In this document: positions 27,403 to 35,434 of the stretch, in pieces
Numbering within the stretch: the stretch's first letter is position 1
Layout: each line of letters opens with the position of its first letter
Assembly: GCF_006542665.1 (NCBI RefSeq)
Contig: NZ_AP019735.1
Location: forward strand, 1,178,001 to 1,242,000
From: Alistipes communis
GTDB taxonomy: Bacteria; Bacteroidota; Bacteroidia; Bacteroidales; Rikenellaceae
Direction: 5' to 3'
Length of the DNA stretch: 64,000 bases
Translations under genes and position numbers: made by a program
The notes under the pieces: model-generated
What the model was told of the DNA's origin: nothing
What the model saw: the letters and a program-made list of their open reading frames with translations, nothing else
The model's database searches: none

Positions 27403-27492
27403 AAAAAGGCACTCGGTATCCCTCCGAGTGCCACCACTAAATCCAAAGTATGAGTGTAATCCGGTATCGAAGAACAATTCATTACTCTGAAC
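27403..27492 (-). ncRNA. rteR: RteR-like small RNA downstream of exc
   Basis: Just after the exc stop on the minus strand there is a TAACTTTG minus-seven box (27499-27506) with TTTT 20 nt further upstream. About 85 nt downstream is a perfect 9-bp hairpin GGCACTCGG/CCGAGTGCC (27408-27432) followed by TTTTTCTTCC, a strong intrinsic terminator. The predicted transcript is about 90 nt. CTnDOT encodes RteR, a small RNA of about this size immediately downstream of exc that lowers tra operon expression. Position, size and terminator fit; the exact 5' end is estimated. Confidence 0.75.
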
Positions 27493-27509
27493 AAGTGGCA
27501 AAGTTAATA

Positions 27510-29597
27510 CTATTTCTTCCGTCCTGAAAATTTCTTGCCCTTTTTAGCCTCCGGGAACACGAAAGTCATGTTATATTCCCCGTCAAAGGCTACGACGGCA
27601 TCGAAACTCTTGCCTTGTTTGCTCTTGAAGCCTTTGAGCAACTTGGTATGTCCTTCGGTGAGCAGGTCTTTGATTTCGTCGTCGGACAGGGTGCGTCCCG
27701 CTTTCAGCCGGAACACGGGCAGACCGCACTCGGCGTTGTCGCATCTGACGACCTTCCCGTAGAACCGCATCCTGCCCGTGCCACACTTGGGACAGGCACA
27801 GCCGGAATCACGGCTGCCGAAGAGCTTGTCGCACGAGAGCAGTTCGGAAGTGATTTCCCGTGTGTACGCCTCTATCTCCCTGTGGAAAGCGTCGGCGGAC
27901 ACCTCGCCGCGCTCGATGCGGGCAAGCTCCCGTTCCCATTCGCCCGTCATGGCTACGTCGGCTATGCGCATCGTCTTGACGACGGAGTTGAGGGCAAGAC
28001 CTTTTTCGGTAGGCACAAGCGATTTCTTGCAACGTTCCATGTAACCGCGCTTGAAGAGCGTTTCGATGATGGAGGCGCGTGTGGCGGGAGTGCCGATGCC
28101 GCAGTCCTTCATTGCCTGACGCAGCGCGTCGTCCTCAATTTCCTTGCCAGCCGTTTCCATCGCTGAAAGCAGGGTGGCTTCGGTATGCAGCGGTTTGGGC
28201 TTGGTTCTTCCTTCTGTGACGGATACGCCCTTAATCGTCAGATAATCGCCTTCATGCAAATCAGGCAATATCACATCTTCCTTCTCCTCGCCATAGACGG
28301 CACGCCATCCGGCTTGTTTGACAACGCTACCTTTCACGGTGAACTCCACTCCGGCACATTCCGTCGTGATAATGGTCACGTCTTTGACACATTTTTCGGA
28401 GAATGCCTCGACCATGCGTCCGGCAATCATGTGGTAGAGGATGCCGTCCTCTTTGGAGAGGAAGAGCGGCTTCTCGCCCGTGACGAGCAGGGCATGGTGG
28501 TCCGTCACCTTTCCGTCGTCCACGCTGCGGCGTGTCGGTGTAGCTTTCGCCCGCACCTTGTCTTTCCATTCTGGCTGCGTGCCGATGAAGGCGAGCAGCT
28601 TGGGGATTTCGGCGTACACGTCTTCGGGGATGTAGCGGCTACCCGTTCTCGGATAGGTTATCAGTTTCTTCTCGTAGAGTTTTTGCGCAGTTTCAAGCGT
28701 CTGTTCCGCCGTGAAACCGTGCTTGGTGTTGGCTTCCTTCTGGAGGGTGGTCAGGTCGTACAGCAACGGAGTGTCCTCCGTCTTCTCCTTGCGTTCGGCT
28801 TTCGTTACTGTTGCGCAGCCTGCCTCCTTTACCTTGTTATATAGTTCCATCGCCGACTCTTTCTCCTTCCATTTCTCGGAGGATGAGAATTTCACGATCT
28901 CGCCGTCGCAACCGTCCGTTGCGATATGGAGCTGCCAGAAGGCTTCGGGCGTGAAACGGCGGTTCTCCCAGTAGCGTTCACACACCATCGCCAGCGTGGG
29001 TGTCTGCACCCGTCCGACGGAATACGTGCCGTGTCCGGCGGCGATGGAGAGTGCCTGCGTGCCGTTGATGCCCACGAGCCAGTCGGATTCGCTCCGCGCT
29101 TTGGCGGTGAGGTATAGGTTGTCATACTTGCTGCCGTCTTCGAGTTTCCGCAGTCCCTCGCGGATAGCCTTGTCGGTGAGAGAGCTGATCCACAGGCGCA
29201 CGAAAGGAGTGGTGCTGCCCGTGTAGTGGTAGAGGTAGCGGAAGATAAGCTCTCCCTCGCGTCCGGCATCGGTCGCCACGATGATTTGTTCGCTTGCATC
29301 GAACAGTCTTTTGATGACTTTTATCTGCGACACCACGCCGCTGTCGGGCTTGTAGCCCTTCTCTGTCCTGACCTGACGGGGGACGAGCGTGAAGGTGTCG
29401 GGGATAATCGGGAGGTTGTCACGGACAAAGCCGCGCACGCCGTAGCCGTCGGGCATGGCAAGCTGGACGAGGTGTCCGAATGCCCATGTCACGGCATAGC
29501 CGCCTCCTTCGAAATATCCTTCCTCTCTTTTTGTCGCGCCCACGATGCGGGCGATTTCACGTGCCACGGAGGGCTTTTCTGCAATGATTGTCTTCAT
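27510..29597 (-). CDS. exc: Exc, DNA topoisomerase III (TopB-like)
   Basis: Exc is a 695-residue type IA topoisomerase, the last gene of the CTnDOT excision operon. The Toprim domain begins MKTIIAEKPSVAREIA and includes DAGREGELIFRYLY. The catalytic tyrosine lies in ITYPRTGSRY near residue 315, and a zinc-ribbon-like segment (CPKCGTGRM ... CDNAECG) lies near the C-terminus. In CTnDOT the protein has topoisomerase activity but its catalytic Tyr is not needed for excision. The RteR-like small RNA follows directly. Confidence 0.95.
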   Translation of the reverse strand: MKTIIAEKPSVAREIARIVGATKREEGYFEGGGYAVTWAFGHLVQLAMPDGYGVRGFVRDNLPIIPDTFTLVPRQVRTEKGYKPDSGVVSQIKVIKRLFDASEQIIVATDAGREGELIFRYLYHYTGSTTPFVRLWISSLTDKAIREGLRKLEDGSKYDNLYLTAKARSESDWLVGINGTQALSIAAGHGTYSVGRVQTPTLAMVCERYWENRRFTPEAFWQLHIATDGCDGEIVKFSSSEKWKEKESAMELYNKVKEAGCATVTKAERKEKTEDTPLLYDLTTLQKEANTKHGFTAEQTLETAQKLYEKKLITYPRTGSRYIPEDVYAEIPKLLAFIGTQPEWKDKVRAKATPTRRSVDDGKVTDHHALLVTGEKPLFLSKEDGILYHMIAGRMVEAFSEKCVKDVTIITTECAGVEFTVKGSVVKQAGWRAVYGEEKEDVILPDLHEGDYLTIKGVSVTEGRTKPKPLHTEATLLSAMETAGKEIEDDALRQAMKDCGIGTPATRASIIETLFKRGYMERCKKSLVPTEKGLALNSVVKTMRIADVAMTGEWERELARIERGEVSADAFHREIEAYTREITSELLSCDKLFGSRDSGCACPKCGTGRMRFYGKVVRCDNAECGLPVFRLKAGRTLSDDEIKDLLTEGHTKLLKGFKSKQGKSFDAVVAFDGEYNMTFVFPEAKKGKKFSGRKK

Positions 29598-29659
29598 GTT
29601 TTCTTGCTTTTGTTGTTGATACTTTGGATTTTATTTTGGATTCAGTGGTGGACACGGGA

Positions 29660-31228
29660 TTACATTTTCATGCCTTTGTTGTTTTTCTTCGGTTTGTCCT
29701 GCTGCTGTTGCTGGCGGGCGGTCTTCGGGGCTGTCTGACCTTTCTGCAAAGGCTCTTTCAGGTTCTTTGTCGCCTCGTTGGTCTTGCCCTCGTTGTTCAC
29801 CGCCACCTGCGTGCGGCTCTCGTTGGACGAGGCGACCTGCTGCCCGATGTCGGGATTTGTTTCGTAGCGGTACGGGCGACCCTTCTCCGGGTTGAACTTG
29901 ATATACATCGTGGCATGGAAGCCCTGCTTGTCGGTCACGTTCTCCAGTTTCACGGCTTTGCCCGCCACGTAGTCGGCTTTCTGCTGGTCGGTGAAGTTCA
30001 CGTCGCTCCATTTGCTGATGGGGCGGATGCTGCCGTCCTCGTTCGTCCACGTGTTGCGGCGTTGCTCCTTCTTGGTCCGGTCGGCATTTTCCCCGCCCTG
30101 CGCCTGACTTTTAGAGGTGTCGCCTTTGGCTTCCTGTGTCTGTGCGGTACGGGGCGACTTGCCGGTTCCCGGCACGAACTCCACGCCGCGCTGCTCCACG
30201 TTCACTTGCAGGGTGGTGACGAACTTCCTGCCGTCGTTGCGCTCGATGAGCTTGTCGCGCACGGGCAGTCCGGCGCGGAGCATGTCCCGCTCCTGCGCGG
30301 TGATTTCCGTCTTGCCGATGCGCTCCGGGATGCGCACCTTGCTCGCCGGAATGTCCGTGATTTCATTCGTCTTGCGGTCGATGCTGATGTAGGAGGGGAT
30401 GATCTCGCTCGTTTCCTTGTCCACGATGTCCACGACCCTGCCGAGGTTGCCCGTCTCGCACAGGTTCTTCCGGTCGTCGTCGGAGAATTTGTGTTCTTTG
30501 TACTCGTCCAGTTTCTGCTCCTTGCGGATGAAGTGCGGCACGAGGCTGACATTCCCCTCGCCGTCCTTCTTGAAGGAAAGGCGGGCGTCCAGCTCGAATG
30601 ATTCACCACCGAAGGTGGGCTTGACCTTCACCAAGTCGGACTTGCCGTAGTGGAGCATTTTCGTAAGGTCGCCGGACTTTTCAAGGTCGTCGCGCTTCAC
30701 GCCCCATCTGTCCTCCAGTTCCTGCCAGTTGATTTTACCCTCGTCGATGGGCCGGTAGCCCCGTTTCCCCTGCGTCTGTTCGGAAGTGTCCTGTTGCTGT
30801 TCTTTCTGTTGTTTCATGTTCTCCTGTTTTTGAGGTTCTTGTTTCTCTGTCTGTTGCGCAGCTTGCTCTTCCATCACCTGCTGTTGATAGGGGAAGGTGT
30901 CGATTTTGTGCGGTGCGAGGATTTGTTTGTTCTGGTACGGATGCTGGAGCAGGTCTTTCATCACGCCCAGCATGGAATCCACTTGGTCCGCCGCGATGCG
31001 GTAGAAACCGAAGCGGCTGGGTTCCTTGCACTGTCGGAAGAAGTTCTTGAAGAAGTTGTCCAGCACGTCGCCATGTCTGTCGAATTGCAGGAAACTCTGC
31101 GCGTTCTCCGCTTTCGCGGGGGTGCGCTTGGGTGTGCCGTCCGCGTTCAGCCCGGCTACCACGCTGATCTCGCCCGTCTTTTCGTCACGGACTACCAGCA
31201 CGTCCTTTTCGTCTTTTTTCTTTGCCAT
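29660..31228 (-). CDS. Orf3 of excision operon (DUF4099/DUF3945)
   Basis: This hydrophilic protein has 522 residues. The N-terminal part (MAKKKDEKDVLVVRDEKTG, then FLQFDRHGDVLDNFFKNFFR) is followed by a Gln-rich linker, a DUF4099-like segment (INWQELEDRWGVKRDDLEKS) and DUF3945-like repeats (GLPVRDKLIERNDGRKFVTT). It occupies the orf3 position between xis2d and exc of CTnDOT. No catalytic motif or membrane segment is visible. Sequence composition suggests a cytoplasmic protein. Its requirement for excision differs between reports and cannot be judged here. Confidence 0.85.
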   Translation of the reverse strand: MAKKKDEKDVLVVRDEKTGEISVVAGLNADGTPKRTPAKAENAQSFLQFDRHGDVLDNFFKNFFRQCKEPSRFGFYRIAADQVDSMLGVMKDLLQHPYQNKQILAPHKIDTFPYQQQVMEEQAAQQTEKQEPQKQENMKQQKEQQQDTSEQTQGKRGYRPIDEGKINWQELEDRWGVKRDDLEKSGDLTKMLHYGKSDLVKVKPTFGGESFELDARLSFKKDGEGNVSLVPHFIRKEQKLDEYKEHKFSDDDRKNLCETGNLGRVVDIVDKETSEIIPSYISIDRKTNEITDIPASKVRIPERIGKTEITAQERDMLRAGLPVRDKLIERNDGRKFVTTLQVNVEQRGVEFVPGTGKSPRTAQTQEAKGDTSKSQAQGGENADRTKKEQRRNTWTNEDGSIRPISKWSDVNFTDQQKADYVAGKAVKLENVTDKQGFHATMYIKFNPEKGRPYRYETNPDIGQQVASSNESRTQVAVNNEGKTNEATKNLKEPLQKGQTAPKTARQQQQQDKPKKNNKGMKM

Positions 31229-31248
31229 CTGAAAAATGTTTTAATGGG

Positions 31249-31599
31249 TTATTTATGAAAGAAATTATGGATACGCGCCTTGTAGAAGGCTATATCTTCC
31301 TTTTTGAAGTCCTTGATATGGTTGGAAAGGAATGTCAGCACGTCTTCCTCGCTGTAATAGGTTTTCTTGCCCAGTGTCTTGTAGGGCAATGCGCCGACAC
31401 TGCGGTAGCGTTGCAGGGTGCGCTTGCTTATCTGGAGCAGCATACACAAGTCCTGATTGTCGAAAAGGCGGATGCTTTCCGTGATGGAGGGCTGTCGTTC
31501 CTCCACCTTCATCGCCAGCAGCAGTTCGTCCTGACGGTCGAGCCGTTCCATCAGCTTCTGCATCCAGCCCTCGAAGTTGTTTCGTGTGAGCAGTTCCAT
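31249..31599 (-). CDS. xis2d: Xis2d, excisionase with MerR-like helix-turn-helix
   Basis: This 116-residue protein carries a helix-turn-helix of the excisionase/MerR type (LFDNQDLCMLLQISKRTLQR followed by YRSVGALPYKTLGKKTYYS). In CTnDOT Xis2d bends attachment-site DNA and is needed for excision with IntDOT. It lies 3 bp downstream of xis2c and 20 bp upstream of orf3, in the expected operon order. Confidence 0.9.
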   Translation of the reverse strand: MELLTRNNFEGWMQKLMERLDRQDELLLAMKVEERQPSITESIRLFDNQDLCMLLQISKRTLQRYRSVGALPYKTLGKKTYYSEEDVLTFLSNHIKDFKKEDIAFYKARIHNFFHK

Positions 31600-31602
31600 G
31601 AC

Positions 31603-31959
31603 CTATGTCCTCCTTCCTTTGGGGCTGCCTCCAGTGCGCAGCGTGTGGTTGCGTTTCAGCTCCTGCGGTGTCGCGGCGTCCTCGTTGACGGTACACTCAT
31701 CAAGCAGGCGGTCTATTTCAGACTGTCGGTAGCGGCATTTGCCGCGAAGCACGACATAGCCGATGCGTTGCTCGCTGCGCATACGCTGGAGGGTGCGGGT
31801 ACTTACGTTAAGCAGGTGCGCCGCTTCGCGTGTGGTGAGCAACCTGTCGGGCGATGCCGCTTTCTTGTCGCCGGAGACGGCACGGACGTGTGCCGCAATC
31901 TCTGCTATCTGTTCCGTCAATGACCGGAAGACGGAACTTTCCATCGTTATCACTTTCAT
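31603..31959 (-). CDS. xis2c: Xis2c, excisionase with helix-turn-helix
   Basis: This 118-residue protein has the pattern LLTTREAAHLLNVSTRTLQR plus the wing RIGYVVLRGKCRYRQSEIDR, typical of small excisionases. It is the first gene of the excision operon, controlled by RteC in CTnDOT. The ATG at 31959 is preferred, because the 78-codon upstream extension crosses the promoter and operator region. It is tightly linked to xis2d. Confidence 0.9.
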   Translation of the reverse strand: MKVITMESSVFRSLTEQIAEIAAHVRAVSGDKKAASPDRLLTTREAAHLLNVSTRTLQRMRSEQRIGYVVLRGKCRYRQSEIDRLLDECTVNEDAATPQELKRNHTLRTGGSPKGRRT

Positions 31960-32105
31960 ATTCAGTCCTTTCTTTTTGTTTATTTTCATGAACATAAGCT
32001 GCTCCTCGGCATATCGTTCAAGCAAGCTTGACGCTCTGCACTCGGCTTGCTCTATGTTTCTGCGGCAAAAATCGGCAATAAACAAAAGGGGCTTTAACAA
32101 CTCAC

Positions 32106-32120
32106 TACGTGACTCACGTA
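32106..32120. promoter_or_regulatory. Dyad in excision-operon promoter region, candidate RteC site
   Basis: TACGTGACTCACGTA is a perfect inverted repeat with 7-bp arms and one central base. It lies in the otherwise gene-free 31960-32239 interval between divergent xis2c and the excisionase-like gene at 32240, about 150 bp upstream of xis2c. RteC of CTnDOT binds an inverted repeat upstream of xis2c, so this is the natural candidate. TACCTTTG at 32213-32220 is a minus-seven box for the rightward gene. Confidence 0.5.
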
Positions 32121-32239
32121 AGATTTTTACGGAAGATGGCTCCGTAACCCGGTCAAACGGCGCAACAGGCAGCCTTTCAGCGGAAAACGGCACATGTTCG
32201 GAACCGTACCGTTACCTTTGCGGGCAAACCGATAATTGC

Positions 32240-32539
32240 ATGAATATGGAAATAGTATCTATCGAGAAAAAGACTTTCGAGATGATGGTGGCGGCATTCG
32301 GCGCACTCTCGGAGAAGGTCGCCGCCCTGAGGCGCAAAAGCGACACGGGGCGCATGGAAAGATGGCTCACGGGCGAGGAGGTCTGCGGGCAGTTGAGAAT
32401 AAGCCCACGCACGTTGCAGACGCTGCGTGACAGGCGGCTTATCGGCTACTCGCAGATAAACCGCAGGTTCTATTACAAGCCGGAGGAGGTGAAGCGGCTG
32501 ATACCGCTTGTCGGCACGCTCTATCCGCATGGCAGATGA
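32240..32539 (+). CDS. Helix-turn-helix (excisionase-like) protein
   Basis: This 99-residue protein starts MNMEIVSIEKKTFEMM, with a coiled N-terminus and an excisionase-type helix-turn-helix (WLTGEEVCGQLRISPRTLQT, then RRLIGYSQINRRFYYKPEEV). It is transcribed away from xis2c, and a TACCTTTG minus-seven box ends 19 nt upstream of the start. It corresponds in position to the xis2a/xis2b genes of CTnDOT, which are not essential for excision. Which of those two names applies cannot be decided here. Confidence 0.85.
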   Translation: MNMEIVSIEKKTFEMMVAAFGALSEKVAALRRKSDTGRMERWLTGEEVCGQLRISPRTLQTLRDRRLIGYSQINRRFYYKPEEVKRLIPLVGTLYPHGR

Positions 32540-32570
32540 TTTGATTTATTCACCCACTGAATCCGAAGTT

Positions 32571-32876
32571 ATGATGAACGAGAACAACGATGTTTTTACG
32601 ATGGAAGACGAGCCGATAGCCTCTGTGATGCAGGATATGCGCAAAGGTTCGAAATGGCTGTCCGCCTTTCTGGAAAGTTACCGTCCTCCGCTGGACGGGG
32701 AGCGTTACCTGACGGACGGCGAGGTGTCGGAACTGCTCCGCGTGAGCCGGCGCACCTTGCAGGAATACCGCAACAACCGCGTGTTGCCCTTCATACTTTT
32801 GGGAGGGAAGGTGCTTTACCCGGAAACAGGGCTGCGTGAGGTGCTGGAAGCGAACTACCGCAAGCCGCTGGAGTGA
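32571..32876 (+). CDS. Helix-turn-helix (excisionase-like) protein
   Basis: This protein of about 101 residues begins MMNENNDVFTMEDEP. The helix-turn-helix reads YLTDGEVSELLRVSRRTLQE, followed by a wing FILLGGKVLYPETGL. The start was chosen because ACTGAATCCGAAGTT, a variant of the leader motif seen before other genes of the element, directly precedes ATG 32571. An in-frame ATG at 32529 overlapping the previous gene is the alternative. It forms an operon with the gene before it and ends at a strong terminator. Confidence 0.83.
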   Translation: MMNENNDVFTMEDEPIASVMQDMRKGSKWLSAFLESYRPPLDGERYLTDGEVSELLRVSRRTLQEYRNNRVLPFILLGGKVLYPETGLREVLEANYRKPLE

Positions 32877-32891
32877 GGCGGTTTCATGAAA

Positions 32892-32933
32892 AAGTAAACG
32901 GGTGACACCTTTTGTGGTGCTACCCGTTTACTT
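32892..32933. terminator. Bidirectional terminator hairpin
   Basis: AAGTAAACGGGT pairs perfectly with ACCCGTTTACTT, enclosing a 2-nt mismatch and an inner CACC/GGTG stem. It lies between the rightward helix-turn-helix genes and the leftward RhuM-like gene. Confidence 0.85.
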
Positions 32934-32953
32934 GTCTTATGGGGTATGTGCAA

Positions 32954-33316
32954 TCAGCAATACCCGGCTTTTCCGTTCTGTATGAACATCACGTATGTCT
33001 GCCGTTTCTTTTGTGAGAGTGCCTTTCCCACCAGCCATGTGCGGAACAGGTGGGTGTTGTAGGTGTTCAGCCGGAAAGCGACCGGGATGATGATTTCAAG
33101 CGCGTACACGTCCGCGTACAGCCCGTTTTCAAGCTGCATGTAGCGGCACACCTCGTAGTCGTTCAGCACGTCCGACTTGCGGACGGCTCTGATGGCGGCG
33201 TTCACTGCCGGGACGGTCGTATGGAACAATCCGGCTATTTCTGTGGCGGTCATCCACACGTCGTTACCGGTTACGCTGACTGCCTTGTCCTCGATGATGA
33301 TTGTGTCACGTTTCAT
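32954..33316 (-). CDS. RhuM-like small protein downstream of integrase
   Basis: This 120-residue protein starts MKRDTIIIEDKAVSVTGNDV. VWMTATEIAGLFHTTVPAVN resembles the N-terminal helix-turn-helix of RhuM-family proteins, and LEIIIPVAFRLNTYNTHLFR resembles the family's conserved core ending in F-R-x-W. The start at 33316 is taken because the longer frame overlaps the integrase. It follows int by 11 bp and is probably co-transcribed. A broken relative lies next to the decayed integrase at 35435-35847. Function unknown. Confidence 0.75.
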   Translation of the reverse strand: MKRDTIIIEDKAVSVTGNDVWMTATEIAGLFHTTVPAVNAAIRAVRKSDVLNDYEVCRYMQLENGLYADVYALEIIIPVAFRLNTYNTHLFRTWLVGKALSQKKRQTYVMFIQNGKAGYC

Positions 33317-33327
33317 GGCTTTTCTTT

Positions 33328-34563
33328 TTAGATGGTGCAACCTGCAAATTCCTCGACGCCGTTCAATCTTGCGGCAAGGTTCTCCATGTCCTGATTGAGC
33401 TTCTCTTTGGTTATCTTTGCGTAAATCTGCGTCGTCTTTATGCTCTTGTGTCCGAGCATGGAGCTGACGGTTTCGATGGGAACACCGTTGGAGAGGAATA
33501 TCGTCGTGGCTGCCGTGTGGCGGCTCTGATGCCACGTGATATGCTTGGTGATGCCGCAACGCTTGGCGACGGCACGGATACCGGCAAGGCACGTGTTATA
33601 ATGCGGAACGGGGAATATCTTGCCGTTCTCGCACAGCCCACGGTATTTGCCGATTATGCGGTTGGCGATGTCAAGCAGGCGGATGTTGGACACCACGCCC
33701 GTTTTCTGGCGGTTGATGTTTATCCACTCGTGTTCGTCGAAGTAGGTGCGGATATTCTCTTCCGTGAGGTTGCGCATATCCGAGAACGACAGCCCGGTGA
33801 ACGCGCAGAACAGGTAGAGGTCGCGGTACAGTTCCTGTTTGGCGTTTTTCAGTTTCCCGTCCATCAGCAGGCGTATTTCCTCTTTGGTCAGGAAACTGCG
33901 TGTCGTTTCCTCCTTCTTGATTTCATACTCGCGGAACGGGTCGCGTGTCAGCCACTCGTTGTTGATGGCGATGAACACCATCGTCCGTAACGGGCAGACG
34001 TACAGCCACACGGTATTGGTGCAGCAGTGCTTGTCCGTGCGAAGGAACATCTCGAAGTCGGAGATGAAAGCCGGGGTAAGCTCTTTCAGGGCGATGTCCT
34101 TCACATGGTAGCGGATGTCAAGGAACTCTTGCAGGTGCTTGTAAACGATACGGTACTTTTCCAGTGTACCTTTGGCTTTCATGCCTGCCTCCACCTGTTT
34201 CTCATAGTCCTCGTTGTGCTGGCGGAACACCTGCATCAGCGTGTGGTAGCGGTGTTCCAGTCCGAGAAAGGCATTTTTCACCTTTTCCGCCGTGACGAAG
34301 TTGTCACGCTCCATGATTTCCTGATAGTGTCTGTTGATGCGTACCCGCATTTTGTCAAGCATACGGTTCGCTTCGAGAGCCGCCGTGCTTCTGCCCGTGA
34401 CACGTCCCCCTTTGGTGTCCCACAGTTTCGGATCGACGGTCAGCTTGCAACTGAACTGCGTCTGGCTGCCGTCCACCGTGATGCGTCCCATGACGGGAAC
34501 TGTCCCGTCTTTCTTCACTACCTGACGTTTGAGGTAGTAGATTACTGAAAATGTACTCTTCAT
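33328..34563 (-). CDS. int: IntDOT-like tyrosine integrase
   Basis: This 411-residue tyrosine recombinase integrates and excises the element. The N-terminal arm-binding domain begins MKSTFSVIYYLKRQVVKKDG. Catalytic positions are Ser259 (in TGLSFSDMRNL, where most relatives have Arg), Lys287, His345, Arg348, His372 and nucleophile Tyr381. The Ser replacing the first Arg is the hallmark of IntDOT. TAATTTTG at 34586-34593 is a minus-seven box for the gene. The 34564-34884 gap to the attachment site holds GTGAG/CTCAC dyads that may be arm-type sites. Confidence 0.97.
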   Translation of the reverse strand: MKSTFSVIYYLKRQVVKKDGTVPVMGRITVDGSQTQFSCKLTVDPKLWDTKGGRVTGRSTAALEANRMLDKMRVRINRHYQEIMERDNFVTAEKVKNAFLGLEHRYHTLMQVFRQHNEDYEKQVEAGMKAKGTLEKYRIVYKHLQEFLDIRYHVKDIALKELTPAFISDFEMFLRTDKHCCTNTVWLYVCPLRTMVFIAINNEWLTRDPFREYEIKKEETTRSFLTKEEIRLLMDGKLKNAKQELYRDLYLFCAFTGLSFSDMRNLTEENIRTYFDEHEWININRQKTGVVSNIRLLDIANRIIGKYRGLCENGKIFPVPHYNTCLAGIRAVAKRCGITKHITWHQSRHTAATTIFLSNGVPIETVSSMLGHKSIKTTQIYAKITKEKLNQDMENLAARLNGVEEFAGCTI

Positions 34564-34884
34564 CGTCCTTAATTTTTTTTGGTTTCAAAATTAGTTGGTG
34601 AAGAGTCCGGTATCGGTACGCAAAACGGGGAGGAACGGAGCAATCTTTTTCCGTAACCGGATTTTTCGCGTGAGTTGTGAGTAACTCACTATAACATAGT
34701 GCCTTGTTTCGCCATTCGTGCCCGTTTGTCGCATTTTCGGGCATGGTTACGAACAAGTAACGTTGCGGCGTCAAGATTTGGCTTCGGCAGGGATTGTAAT
34801 GGCTTCACGAATTATCGCCACTTCAACTAAAACCCTTGTAACTCAATTCTATCACTATATCTTTCCGCATTTCACTTTTTTGTA

Positions 34885-34894
34885 GTAACTTTGC
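34885..34894. other. Attachment-site core at the integrase end of the CTnDOT-like element
   Basis: GTAACTTTGC matches the CTnDOT core consensus GTANNTTTGC. It lies about 320 bp upstream of int, where base composition and gene content switch from element to decayed flanking DNA. The matching core at the other end lies outside the window. Confidence 0.8.
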
Positions 34895-35038
34895 GTTACA
34901 AAAATACAGTTTTTTGTATCTTGTTCCAATTGCTGTCTGCATTACATAAACCGGATTTTCATTTTTCATATCCGGCCGATGTCATAAATATTAAAAAGAA
35001 ACAACCCTCTATTATTCTTTTGCCCATAAAAAGCATGC

Positions 35039-35384
35039 ATGGCAAAAATTCCCGTCGCCCAGGAGCAGGCGGCCATCTATGTACAGAAGGACGGTTATAC
35101 CCTTACCCTGCCGCTCGGCGAAATGTATTTCCTACTGACAATCAGGGAAGTTCCTTTCGCCCCAAGCTTTTCGCAGGTACGAAAAACGGTGACGGCACCA
35201 CTACGCATGGGTCGTGTGCATTGTATGAAACATCGACCTGCACTTTGAGGCCGCACCGAGGATATGGAGCGTGACGTTCAGCATCGTAGTTTCCGTACCA
35301 GCAGCCGGACAAATGCTGTACTCGCCGCCGGAAAAGGATGTCGAATTGCGCAGGACGACCAGCTATTTCTTGTTGAAGAGGTAA
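35039..35384 (+). pseudogene. Frameshifted remnant of unrecognised gene
   Basis: The frame opens with MAKIPVAQEQAAIYVQKDGY and ends in another frame as SVTFSIVVSVPAAGQMLYS then YFLLKR and a stop. Both parts look coding, but at least one frameshift separates them. No family is recognised. It lies just outside the CTnDOT-like element in the decayed stretch. Confidence 0.4.
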
Positions 35385-35434
35385 CCGGTCCGCATGTTGA
35401 GCCCCTGCCCCGTGTAGGCAGCCGGTACCGTTTT

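Larger units (their letters stand above)
1..34894. mobile_element. CTnDOT-family integrative conjugative element (left end outside window)
   Basis: The region has the signature gene order of CTnDOT-type elements. It contains traA to traG, mobA-B-C, rteC, tetQ-rteA-rteB, the excision operon xis2c-xis2d-orf3-exc, and an integrase whose catalytic residues match IntDOT position for position. The integrase-side boundary is a GTAACTTTGC core fitting the known GTANNTTTGC attachment consensus. Genes after traG (traH onwards) and the other attachment site lie left of the window. Cargo that varies between such elements here includes the Panacea-type gene pair and the group II intron. The element appears to sit inside an older decayed element. 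Confidence 0.95.
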
